DNA of 64,000 nucleotides. It comes from Ryuthela nishihirai. Taxonomy: Eukaryota > Arthropoda > Arachnida > Araneae > Heptathelidae. A model generated the notes under the pieces. That model was given only the letters and a program-made list of their open reading frames with translations, made no database searches and was not told the DNA's origin. This document shows, one piece after another, positions 43,430 through 52,875 of the stretch. The translations under genes were made by a program, and so were the position numbers. Positions within the stretch are counted from its first letter, which is position 1, and each line of letters starts with the position of its first letter. The stretch covers positions 22,531,801 to 22,595,800 of the forward strand of contig JAWZYU010000019.1 of assembly GCA_038380435.1 (NCBI GenBank), read 5' to 3'.

Positions 43430-43646
43430 AATAGGTGAATTTTCATCACTGCATAGTATGGCACACGGGGCAATGCGGACGGCTGACGCTTCGAAGGGAC
43501 TCTGGGAAGTGCATCCGGGGCTTCCCTCCCGTTCTAGTTTAAAGGAGCCGTATGGTGGTTGGCTTGTCGTAACTCTTCTCTACCTTGATCTCGAGTTTGC
43601 TGAGGGGGGGTAAAGGGTAATCCATTCTCTCTCGTCCAGCGGGTAC

Positions 43647-43661
43647 TCCGTGGAGTTGCTC
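43647..43661. repeat. 15-bp target-site duplication, 3' side of non-LTR element
   Basis: TCCGTGGAGTTGCTC here is identical to 46,640-46,654. The pair brackets the non-LTR element and lies in gag coding sequence of the host retrotransposon. Confidence 0.9.
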
Positions 43662-43688
43662 TTCTTCTTTCACATCCCTCTAAATGCT

Positions 43689-43733
43689 GGTCCTATTTGT
43701 AAAGCAAGCCTCGGCCTGCTTATCATCAGGACC
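43689..43733 (-). other. 3' stem-loop of the non-LTR element
   Basis: The outer stem is GGTCCT/AGGACC. The inner stem is AAGCAAGCC/GGCCTGCTT with one mismatch or wobble and a 2-base loop. It lies 27 bp inside the 3' end. 3' stem-loops recognised by reverse transcriptase are known from several non-LTR families; the role here is inferred. Confidence 0.6.
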
Positions 43734-44029
43734 ACGAGCCAATGTCTTCTGTGGGTGATAGAGTGAGGGAGAAGATGTTAAAAATTGGAATTTTAATTTT
43801 TAGAGGCAAGGGTGGAAGGAAAGGCCGAAAGTTTGCACAGATCTTATTTTGCTCCAAAGTTGGTAAGTGTCGCGAAAATCGTGGAATGAGAGAGAAAAAA
43901 GGGGGAGAAGGGTATAATTTAGTGATAATTTAGTGTTAAGTAGGCTAAACATTAAAATTGTGGACGGGGGAGCAATAATTTGAAAGGGGGGGGGGAGAAA
44001 TAAAGCCAAAAGTAGCGTCAGAGCAGCGA

Positions 44030-44205
44030 GATGATGGAAATCGATCGCTGACGTCACAGCCAATGGGATTGAAGGAATTTTGGCATTGGCTGAGAGCGGG
44101 AGCTGGAAGTTGGTTAGGTTTGACGCTAGCGGAGACGAGTGGGCAAGAGGGGTCTCAGCCAATGAGGATAAAGGAATTTTGGGATTGGCTGAGAGTGAGG
44201 AATGG
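44030..44205. repeat. Twofold repeat with CRE and paired CCAAT boxes
   Basis: Two units carry CAGCCAATG...GAAGGAATTTT and AAGGAATTTTGG.ATTGGCTGAGAG. Each thus has a forward CCAAT and an inverted ATTGG. Unit one is preceded by GCTGACGTCAC, a consensus cAMP-response-type site. The combination is promoter-like, but no transcript start is visible. Confidence 0.45.
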
Positions 44206-45069
44206 AGAGGAGGCAGAATTTTGAGCCACTCACACACCTCACTGCCCCTTTGCCTTTCCACCCCACTTTCTTTTTATTTCCCATTTTGCTGAACACCCAT
44301 CTCCCACTCACCCCCATTTTACTGACACAATACCCACCTTTTCCCCATTTCCTCACTTTCTTATTCATTTTGCTACTTTTCCTAATGATTTTAGTAAGGT
44401 CCTTGGTCTGGCCTTTCTTCACCCTACCCCTATGCTTAGTTTTCTCTGCACTACGGTGCACGTGGTTTTGCTTTGTTCCCAAATGTTAATTTCCCCTTCT
44501 CCTCCTATTTTTTCCTGATTATTCCCTCATTACTTTGGGACTGCCACCTCCCCCCCTTCCCCCTACCCACCAAGATTCACCCCTTGGGCAAGCCCTGCCT
44601 GAGGAGGTTGAAACTTGGTTTATTTTGATTTTTATTATTTTTATGGAAAAAAAAAATTTTTTTTTTTACAATTAAAAAAAAATATTTTTTTTTATTAACT
44701 TTGTCCCCCATTGCTGAACCTTTTGGTTCTCTCCTTGTTGCCCTCTCCTTACTCCACCTGCCCCCTCCTCCCCCCTCCCTTTTACAACCCCATATTATTT
44801 CTCTCCTATGAGATGGAAATTTTTTTTTGTTGTTGCTAATTTTTTAAATTTTTTTTTTTTGTTTTTTTCTTTCTCCCTCCCCTGAAAGCCCACACTGAAC
44901 ACACGCTCTTTTGACCTGTTTCTGGGAGATTGTGAACACTCTTTCCTCTCCACCTCTTTTCATTGGACCTGAGTCACTACAGCCCATCATTGTTGCCTTT
45001 CCCTCTCTCATCAAAAGGCGGCCTGTGGCCAAACGCCTTCGCCAAAATGTAAGTACACTGTGCTACGCT

Positions 45070-45351
45070 ACGCTAGCTTCTGTCTTGCATTCCATTCAGC
45101 CTCCTCTGACGACCCTTGCATATGGACCAGATGATCCTAATTCCACTGGAATGTGGTACAAAGTGGTCCAGATATGATGGAATAGGTTTATGTTTAAGCA
45201 GAATTTTGAGACGCTAGCTTCTGTCTTGCATTCCATTCAGCCTCCTCTGACGACCCTTGCATATGGACCAGATGATCCTAATTCCACTGGAATGTGGTAC
45301 AAAGTGGTCCAGATATGATGGAATAGGTTTATGTTTAAGCAGAATTTTGAT
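45070..45351. repeat. 141-bp tandem duplication
   Basis: Two adjacent, virtually identical 141-bp units start ACGCTAGCTTCTGTCTTGCA (45,070 and 45,211). They lie in the non-coding 3' part of the non-LTR element. A very recent duplication or an assembly feature. Confidence 0.95.
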
Positions 45352-45425
45352 CGCTAAATGAGTAAAAAAGATGGAAAAGGGCTAATTTTGAACGGAAAAT
45401 AATTTAAAAACGGAAGAATAGTGAA

Positions 45426-46559
45426 TTATTTAAGAAGAGGGAGGAGATTCTTTACTAATTGGAGGAAGTCCCAAATAGAAAAGCACTCTCTCTGCGGGCA
45501 TTTGCCTAAAGCAGAGAGGTAAAGGTCTCGATACTTCGGCAAAATGCAACCGTCCTTGGATAGCGTTATTTTAAGAGCTTTAAGGTGGGGAGGGATTTCC
45601 CATTCGGAGGAGGCTAATTTAGGGTTAATAAGAAATTTTAGAAAATCAAGGAGGTCCTCAAAGTTTTCAAGAAAATCAGGGGGGTCAGAATTTAGAGTAA
45701 TAGAGGGGGAGGTGGATCGATCTATGATGAAATTTTGAATATTACCTATTAATGAGGAAGGCGAGTCAGGAGCTGGCTGTTTTTTCTTCTGATGGGCAGT
45801 AGACTCAGAGGCAGAAGGTGAATCCGATGGAGAGGGAAGGTGCTTTCTTTTTTGTTGAAGGGGAGTAGAAGGAGCTGACTCTTCAGGAGCGGGAATTTCT
45901 TTTGGAGCATCCTGAACTTCTTCTCTTTGAATGGAGGTTGGTGCCAGCAGTTGCGAAGAGTTGGTGGTCGAGATAGAGTCCGAAATTATGACCGATTTTG
46001 ATGCGGGAGGTGGCAGGTTCTTCTTGGCGAAGGCTTCGCAGTCTTTATGATGTGGCCTGGGAGTCTGCACCACTTGCAAAGCCGGATCATGCCAGAGTAT
46101 TTAATTGTAGCCGAAAAGGTAGAGATGTGGAGGAAATTGGGTACCATTTTCTTCATCTCCATGTGGACTACCCTCGTACCCGTCCGGATGGATTCCAATC
46201 CCGGGAGGTTCAGGAACTCTTCTGCAATGCTTTTTACAATGCCATATGGCTTGAGGGCGTCCACGATGTCACAGTTAGGGATGAAGAATGGTAGTTTAGA
46301 GATGAAAACTTTTTCTGGGGATATCCTAGGCGCTTGAATGGTCCGTGGGAAACACCAGGTTCGGATCAGCGGCAAAATCATCCGCAGCGTCTTCAGAGGC
46401 AAAAGTAATAATAGTGATATCTTTGGAAATACTTTGTGCGACTTCAATAGCAGCTGGGTCCTTATTGTTGGCCAATATAGTCACGAAAGTCTCATAGCTG
46501 AGATCACGATGTAAAAACTTGAAACAACGATTTAATCTGGAGTCCTTATTGATATCCAT
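45426..46559 (-). pseudogene. ORF1 (gag-like) of non-LTR retrotransposon, frameshifted
   Basis: The start at 46,559 is ATGGATATCAATAAGG. Three overlapping frames follow: 46,559-46,326, 46,447-45,986 and 46,079-45,426. The middle frame has an RNA-binding-like block (VFISKLPFFIPNCDIVDALK, PYGIVKSI, TRVVHMEMKK) and then the start of a CCHC zinc knuckle (CKWCRLPGH). Its last Cys falls in the next frame. The third frame has a Ser/Pro/Lys-rich low-complexity stretch and a C-terminal segment ending near FLQLVKNLLPLLK. Similar ORF1 proteins bind element RNA. Two frame changes make this copy inactive. Confidence 0.75.
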
Positions 46560-46639
46560 TGTTAGCTGAATTCACAAACACGTGGAAAACAGAGAGCACT
46601 AGCGAACACGTCTTACTATCTTGAAGTCCGAGGTTGGAA

Positions 46640-46654
46640 TCCGTGGAGTTGCTC
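46640..46654. repeat. 15-bp target-site duplication, 5' side of non-LTR element
   Basis: Same sequence as 43,647-43,661. The gag reading of the host element resumes directly to the right. Confidence 0.9.
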
Positions 46655-47290
46655 AGTCTCGATTTTGCTGCCGGTTTCGTCCTGTTTGGTATTGCGGGTC
46701 ACGTGGGCGTAGGGTCGGGGGCGACGCACACTGACAGGCGTAATGGCCCACTCCACCGCACGCAAAGCACGTGACACCCTGGCGATCCGCCCAGGGGTGC
46801 CGCTGTTGTTGGGGCTGACTGGTATGGCTCCTCTCTCGCTGTCCCTCAATCTGGTGGAGGCGCTCCCCCAAACGTACTAGATCTGCCTGGATCTGGCACA
46901 GCGGAAAGGCTGCCAACAGATTCTGTAGCTGGGGCAGAGGGTTCGACTCTGTGTTCCTAGCAGGGGTTTCCTCGTCAAGTGCTCGTATGGCTGGCGTTCG
47001 TCCGGAGGCACGCTCATTGCTCTCCTCCAGTGTAGCTTTTGCTAAAGCCTCCTCAAATGTGCGGGGGTTATGAGACAGTACGAACCGCTTGAGCCGCGGG
47101 TCCAGGCCCGCCAGAAACTGGGCAAGGCGCATCTGATCGCCGATTCCCTGATCCTCGCTGTCCATGTTTCTTCCTGCTGTTCACAAAAACTGATAGGCCC
47201 AGGTCCGAATGCGGGCAGCATACTCCCGGACACTCTCATTCTCCGTTTGCTGACAGCTTGTGAATTTGTGTAGGCGGGTGGCTAATGGCG
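46655..47290 (-). pseudogene. Gag with capsid part and CCHC zinc knuckle (minus copy)
   Basis: The main frame (47,165-46,653, 170 codons) has the capsid end (RLAQFLAGLDPRLKRFV) and the zinc knuckle CFACGGVGHYACQC. An upstream frame continues the retrotransposon Gag domain (TENESVREYAARIRTWAYQF) but is separated by a stop near 47,190. The plus copy lacks this capsid region. The sequence leaves the element near 47,330 without a recognisable LTR. Confidence 0.9.
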
Positions 47291-47339
47291 CCTCACTATC
47301 GAACCTTTTCAACACCGCCCTTTTGAAAACTCAAACAAG

Positions 47340-47990
47340 AAGAAGAATATAATGAACACTTGGAGATTACAGCAATTGTCGCCAGATCCTTCTACCAAGA
47401 CATTTCTTAAACCACCACATTTGGAAATAGGACATCTTGGTAGTATTCAAAATCCTGCAACATAGAACAGTGTAAACAGTGAAAAAGATAAGATAATGAT
47501 GAGTTGGAAAAGTGAGATATTGTCAACAGATCCTTCTACTAAGAGAGTTCTTAAACAGCCTCCTCCAAAGCTTGGAAAAGTGTATCCTGGTACGATAAAA
47601 GTTCCTGCCGTGATAACAAAGGAATGAGTGCCAAGGAGAAGATCTTAAAGAGCTGGAGCGGAGAAACATTGCCAAGAAATCCCTTCTGCGAAGAGACCTA
47701 TTAAATCGCCTCCACAACAGTTCCCAAAGGTACCTTCTGGTATGATAGAAGTTCCTACCCCAGAATACAGCAGAATGAGTGCCAAGGAGAAAATTATGAA
47801 TATGTGGGGAAAGGGAGGACAGGAAAGTTCAGACAATTATACTAGAGGACAGGTCAAACGGCCAAGTAAGATGAGTGAAATGGACTATAATGCACTCTAT
47901 AAGTCGATATTCGTCCCAGTGCCCTTGAAAGGAAAGTCCCAGCAGGTTCCTAGATTAAAAAAGAAGGAAACTCTTTGCTCCAGTTAAGGC
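47340..47990 (+). pseudogene. Threefold-repeated coding-like sequence, unknown protein
   Basis: Three modules start near 47,355, 47,498 and 47,645. Each shows the pattern Trp-x..., Pro-Ser-(Thr/Ala)-Lys-(Arg/Thr), Leu/Ile-Lys-x-Pro-Pro, Pro-Lys/Leu-x...Gly-x-Ile and Val-Pro. MSAKEKI(L/M) links consecutive modules. Stops and frameshifts break the first two. The last, 81-codon frame (47,742-47,987) is open and ends with a basic segment. I do not recognise the family. It may be a decayed repeat-protein exon or an element gene. Confidence 0.5.
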
Positions 47991-48068
47991 GGTTGACTCC
48001 ATGATGAAGACATCGAATAAATGGGATGGAGAAAGGAAAGAAAACTGTTAAGAAAGCTTATTTATGAT

Positions 48069-48970
48069 CCCTCTTTTTCCTTCCACATTAGCTGCCTATG
48101 TGTGGAGGGGTTTTCTCCTGGGTTAGAGCAAAAAAATAAAAAAATACCCCCTCAAGCTGCTGCTTGCCACAGAGGTCTGACAGGAGCCTGTCAGTTTATA
48201 TGCTACAGTAGGAGATCTGAGAGGATGGCAGGACCAAAACACTCTGACATATCAATAATGACATTTAATGGAGCCGGATCCCTCTTTTTCCTTCCACATT
48301 AGCTGCCTATGTGTGGAGGGATTTTCTCCTGGGTTAGAGCAAAACACTCTGACATATCAGTAATGACATTTAATGGAGCCGGTTCCCTCTTTTTCCTTCC
48401 ACATTAGCTGCCTATGTGTGGAGGGGTTTTCTCCTGGGTTAGAGCAAAACACTCTGACATATCAGTAATGACATTTAATGGAGCCGGTTCCCTCTTTTTC
48501 CTTCCACATTAGCTGCCTATGTGTGGAGGGGTTTTCTCCTGGGTTAGAGCAAAACACTCTGACATATCAGTAATGACATTTAATGGAGCCGGTTCCCTCT
48601 TTTTCCTTCCACATTAGCTGCCTATGTGTGGAGGGGTTTTCTCCTGGGTTAGAGCAAAACACTCTGACATATCAGTAATGACATTTAATGGAGCCGGTTC
48701 CCTCTTTTTCCTTCCACATTAGCTGCCTATGTGTGGAGGGGTTTTCTCCTGGGTTAGAGCAAAACACTCTGACATATCAGTAATGACATTTAATGGAGCC
48801 GGTTCCCTCTTTTTCCTTCCACATTAGCTGCCTATGTGTGGAGGGGTTTTCTCCTGGGTTAGAGCAAAACACTCTGACATGTCAGAACCGGATCCCTCTT
48901 TTTCCTTCCACATTAGCTGCCTATGTGTGGAGGGGTTTTCTCCTGGGTTAGAGCAAAACACTCTGACATG
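48069..48970 (+). repeat. Tandem array of 105-bp units, about eight copies
   Basis: The units begin CCCTCTTTTTCCTTCCACAT and contain GCCTATGTGTGGAGGGGTTT and CACTCTGACATATCAGTAAT. Starts near 48,281, 48,386, 48,491, 48,596, 48,701 and 48,806 are exactly 105 bp apart. The first unit is split by a SINE-B insertion and the last interval is shortened to 89. Units differ at only a few positions. Confidence 0.95.
48133..48237 (-). mobile_element. SINE-B inserted in first unit of the 105-bp array
   Basis: AATACCCCCTCAAGCTGCTG and GACAGGAGCCTGTCAG identify SINE-B in inverse orientation. Its ~105-bp length is such that the first two array units are 210 bp apart. It is absent from the other units, so the array expanded from an empty unit or inserted later. 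Confidence 0.85.
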
Positions 48971-48974
48971 GATG

Positions 48975-49429
48975 GTGCCTTGACGTGGCGTCAGAGCTTT
49001 TCACTAAACCATCCGGCAGATAAATGTTGCAGTGAGAGCTGTAATCATAAAAAAAATTCTACTATGAGTGAACATATAGTCGAAGGGGGACACCAACCGC
49101 CAATTCTTCCCTAAATTATAGTATGGGGGGAAAAAAAGGACCGGAACTAAGAGGCTTTCGGCAAATTGAACAGTTCATTCTGCAAGAATCATGACCTCGC
49201 CTTGGAGCGGAAGACAACTTGGATAGACGACAGCGATCAGCGTCAGCTCTTGCAGTGCATCACCTCGGTCGAAAGTTTGGGCGAGACTAGTTAAGCTTAG
49301 TTTTATTGACTGTTTTGATTTTCTCTCAGTGTTATTGTGCAGGGGCATAGCGAAGGACTATGGTTGTAGGGAGGGGATGGAAATAAAAAAAAATTCCAAC
49401 TCGGAAATCAAATTTTGCCAACTGAGCAA
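48975..49429. other. Unassigned stretch
   Basis: A 63-codon frame (48,923-49,114) begins in the array and continues here; it is not recognised. Sequence near 49,340 (GGGGCATAGCGAAGGAC) resembles the start of dispersed C-rich repeats. Confidence 0.3.
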
Positions 49430-51790
49430 ATAATGTATAGATTTTCGCTCGGGGGGGGGGGGGGGATTTTCACGTCTCTATTGAATTTTGCCAACTAGCC
49501 ATAATTTCACGGAAATTATCCCAATATTCATATCTCGTCGGAATTGTAGCAAGCCAGTGTGAATTTTGCCTGATTTGGCCAAATCTCCTTAATTTCACAA
49601 ACCTAATACCAGTCCTATCTTTGTATCTCTCCTTCTTTGTCAAGTGACTTCAACATTTTCAAAGTTCCCAATATTTTGCTAAGTTTTCTCTATTTTGTCA
49701 ACTCTTTTTAATTTCACAAACCCAATCCCAATTTTCATACCTCGCCTATATTTCATCAAGTGGATTCGCATTTTGCCAACTACCCTAGATTTTGCCAACT
49801 TGCCTATATTTTACCCAGTGGATTCGAATTTCGCCAACTCCCCTAATTCGCCATAATTTTACAGAAAAAAATCGCAATTTTTACATCTACCCTGTATTTG
49901 CCAAGTCACTTCGAATTTTATCAACTCTCCTTAATTGCACAAGAAAGGCACAATTTTCACAAATCCCTTGTATTTTACCAAGTGGCTTCGAATTTTGCCA
50001 ACTCCCCTAAATTTTGCCAAGAGTTCTCGATTTTGCCAACTCTCCTTAATTTCACAAAACCAATCCCAATTTTTACCACTCACCTGTACTTTACCAAGTG
50101 GATTCGAATTTTGCCAAGAGTTCTAGGTTTTAGCACCTCTCCTTAATTTCACAAAACAATCCCAATTTTACATCTCTCCTGAATTTGCCAAATCATTTCA
50201 AATTTTTCAAACTCCCCAAAAATTTTCCAAGTTTTCTCGATTTTGTCAACTCTCCTAAGTTTCATAAAAACAATCCCAATTTTCGGAACTCGCCCGTATT
50301 TTACCAAGTGGATTCGAATTTTGTCAACTGCCCTAGATTTTGCCAAGTTTCCTCGATTTTACCATCTCGCCACAAATGTACAGAAAACAAAATTCAAATT
50401 TTTACATCTCACCTGATTTTTGCAAAGTCATTCTGAATATTGCCAGCTCCCCAAAGATTTGCCAACTCTCCTAAATATTGCGAAGTTGCCTCGATTTTGC
50501 CAACACGACATAATTTTATAGAAAAAAGATTGCAATTTTTACATCTCACCTGAATTTTGTCGTCTCCACGATTTTGTCAAGTCACTCCGAATTTTGCCAA
50601 CTTTCCATAATTTTACAAAAAAAATCCCAATTTTTATCTCATCTGAATTTTGCCAACCCCCCACGATTTTGCCAAGTCACTCCGAATTTTGCTAACTGCC
50701 CCTAGATTTTGCCAACTCCCTACGTTTTGCCAACTAGCAATAATTTTACAGAAAAAAATCCCTATTTTTATAGCTCACCTGAATTTTGCCAACTCCCTAC
50801 GATTTTGAAAAGTTACTCCAAATTTTGACAACTCCCCACGATTTTACCAAATCACTCTGAATTTTGCCAGCTTCCCCTAGATTTTGGCAACTCCCTAAGT
50901 TTTGTCAACTCGTCATAATTTTACATAAAACATCCCAATTTTTACATCTCACCTGAATTTTGCCAACTCCCCACGATTTTGCCAAGTCGCTCCGAATTTT
51001 GCCAACTTTTCATAGATTTTTGCCAACTTCCTAAGTTTTCTCAACTCGCCATAATTTTACAGAAAAAAATCCCAATTTTACATCTCACCTGAATTTTGCC
51101 AACTTCCCACGATTTTGTGGGCGGGGGTGGCTCAGTCGGTAGCGCGCCAGGCTCGTAATCTGTACTTCCCAGGTTCGAGTCCCAGCTGGGTCAGCGTTGA
51201 GATTTATCTCCGCAAAATTCCCCGCCCTGCCCACGGTCAGTAGGGGACACCGATGGGCTTGGAAAGGCCGCCGGTCGTCGGAGGGGACGTTAAGCCGTGG
51301 CCCCGTGTGCGGGAGAGCTATACCCTGTGCACGTTAAAGAACACGCTCGATGGCCTTGACGGGAGGCTATCATCTGTCTCCCACAACTGTTCCAGTGGGT
51401 CCCCTCTCCCAACCTTCTCTGAGCCTTCGGGATCCATGTGACCTGGCCATTTAGCCCATGGTGTGCAAAAAAGTGCCGCTCAGGGGTAAAACAACCCACC
51501 AACCCAACTCCCCACGATTTTGCCAAGTCACTCCGAATTTTGCCAACTCCTTAAGATTTTGTCAAGTTGTCCCAATTTTTCCAACTCACCTGTATTTTGC
51601 GAAGTGGCTTCGAATTTTGCCAACTGCTCTAAATTTTGACGTCTCTCCATTTTCCAAACTCCCTAGATTTGCCAAATTGCCTCGATTTTGACAAGTCCCC
51701 TTAATTTTGCAAAAAAAGATCACAAATTTTCACAACTCATCTAGATTTTACGAAGTCGCTTCGAATTTTACCAACTCCGAGTTATTTTGG
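49430..51790 (+). repeat. Divergent minisatellite with ATTTTGCCAACT core, ~2.3 kb
   Basis: Dozens of irregular 25-70-bp units combine (G)ATTTTGCCAACTCCCC, GAATTTTGCCAA, TTTTGCCAAGTCACTCC and CATAATTTTACAGAAAAAAA. Composition is strongly strand-asymmetric (C-rich, G-poor). It is interrupted by a SINE-A at 51,119. The 60-80-codon frames on it are artefacts. The core resembles the array in the giant palindrome arms (CGATTTTGCAAACTCCC). Confidence 0.9.
51119..51505 (+). mobile_element. Full-length SINE-A inserted in minisatellite
   Basis: 387 bp, same length as 5,519-5,905. The tRNA-like head has box A TGGCTCAGTCGGTAGCGCG and box B GGTTCGAGTCCC. The body matches closely. It is flanked by AACTTCCCACGATTTTG and AACTCCCCACGATTTTG, a 17-bp duplication with one mismatch, though array units would look similar. 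Confidence 0.95.
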
Positions 51791-51945
51791 GTGGAGCCTC
51801 CCCCCATCCCCCCCGTGGCTACGCCCCTGTACATAACAATATGCAAATGGCCACACAGGTTATTCTGGTGATGTAATTTCACAGCTCGCGGAGTTGCGCG
51901 CAACATGGATTTAACTATAAAACCCTTCACAACGTTCCGACCTAT

Positions 51946-51997
51946 CATTTTTCAACTGATAACGAACATCATTATGTTCGTTATCAGTTGAAAAATG
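51946..51997. repeat. Perfect 24-bp inverted repeat with 4-base loop
   Basis: CATTTTTCAACTGATAACGA... pairs with its complement around CATT. Marks an edge of the region after the minisatellite. Could form a cruciform; no known role. Confidence 0.9.
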
Positions 51998-52344
51998 TAT
52001 TGACGTGTGTACACCCATCAAAGATCATCTGATTTATCGGACGTTGAGCCTGCAGATATCTCATGCAATAGTTATGAAGCATGATGGTATAACCATTGCC
52101 ATCGGCCAAATATATTTTGCTAATGATTGGTACGGGTCCTATGCATCCTCAGAAGTCATTTCTTCCGCAAAAATATTCCTTGAATTCTATTGCAACAGGA
52201 AATCTCTGCATTTGCTACTGATTGATAGAGCAGCGTATTGAAATAATGATAGGCAACATTAGTACACACCATAGATTGCCTGTAGAAATAAACTTCAGTA
52301 ATTTTTCATCTGAAAAAAAAAAAAATTATCGGTCACGCGGGGGG

Positions 52345-52411
52345 GGGGGGATTTAACCCGTAACTTTCTAGATACATACATGCCAGAGCGCTCTACCGTT
52401 AAACCACGCAT
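52345..52411 (-). mobile_element. tRNA-like SINE head
   Basis: On the minus strand GCGTGGTTTAACGGTAGAGC (box A like) and GGGTTAAATCC (box B like) are properly spaced. It abuts a G12 run and the fold-back below. It shares CGCTCTGGCATG with the sequence at 43,046. Confidence 0.55.
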
Positions 52412-52697
52412 TAGAAGCTAATGATCTTCCAGGATTTATCCAGCTCTCCTCTATAGGTCTTAAGGATCCCAAAGTCTCCGAGAAGGACACCAGACAGCTC
52501 TTAGAAGACATATGGTGGCCCTGTGAACAAGAGAGCCATCTCCTGTGCATGTTAAGGAACACGCCGTCTTGACGGGGGGCTTCCATATGTCTCCTAAGAG
52601 CTGTCCGGTGTCCTTCTCGGAGCCATTGGGGTCCTTAAGACCTATAGAGGAGACCTGGATAAATCTTGGAAGATTATTAGCTTCTATGCGTGGTTTA
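52404..52697. repeat. Fold-back of SINE-A sequence, arms ~105 bp
   Basis: The left arm (52,404-52,511) and the right arm (52,583-52,697) are inverted copies: ATTAGAAGCTAATGATCTTC, TCCTCTATAGGTCTTAAGGA and GACAGCTCTTAG recur in complement. The ~70-bp loop is also SINE-A body. So one SINE-A fragment lies head-to-head with another. Confidence 0.85.
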
Positions 52698-52875
52698 ACT
52701 TCTAATGCGTAACTTTAGATCCGACCCATCGAACGGCGGCTTTTCCAACCCCATCGATGTCCCCTTTCTCACCTTGGGGAGGGGGAGGATTAGCAAAGAT
52801 AATTCTGAATGCTCTCATAGTCGAAACTACGAAGTGCAGATAACGAGGCTTACACGCTTCCGACTGAGAGACCCT
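52698..52875 (-). mobile_element. SINE-A 5' part, diverged
   Basis: It continues the fold-back with CGAACGGCGGCTTTTCCAAC, CCATCGATGTCCCCTT and a degenerate head. Head-distal parts are in the fold-back region. Confidence 0.7.

Larger units (their letters stand above)
43662..46639 (-). mobile_element. ORF1-only non-LTR retrotransposon (half-LINE-like), 2,978 bp
   Basis: Its 5' end is at 46,639 and its 3' end at 43,662, ending in a GAA-rich tail (GTGAAAGAAGAA). Perfect 15-bp duplications flank it. It carries a frameshifted ORF1 (46,559-45,426) but no recognisable endonuclease or reverse transcriptase ORF2. The remaining 1.8 kb contains a 141-bp tandem duplication, A/T runs and a CCAAT-rich repeat. 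Near the 3' end a stem-loop (43,689-43,733) pairs GGTCCT with AGGACC and a GC-rich inner stem. The element would have needed enzymes from a partner. Confidence 0.8.
43222..47290 (-). mobile_element. Ty3/Gypsy element, minus-strand copy, split by a non-LTR insertion
   Basis: On the minus strand: gag (47,290-46,655), a 2,978-bp non-LTR insertion (46,639-43,662), then the gag-pol linker and the start of protease (43,646-43,222), where it is cut off. It is the inverted homologue of 40,438-43,018. Here the linker is in its original orientation, so this copy preserves the ancestral order. Confidence 0.85.

Noticed and set aside
45540..46337. Plus-strand frames of 64-98 codons
   Set aside because: They are shadows of the minus-strand ORF1, which has recognisable motifs; the plus frames have none.
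51119..51190. Functional tRNA gene (box A and box B, TCGTAAT loop)
   Set aside because: It is the head of SINE-A: the same head recurs with the same 300-bp body at several sites and the acceptor ends do not pair.
49792..51691. Several 60-83-codon frames with Phe-Ala-Asn/Phe-Cys-Gln repeats
   Set aside because: They are readings of the ATTTTGCCAA minisatellite in different frames and both strands, without start context or conserved length.
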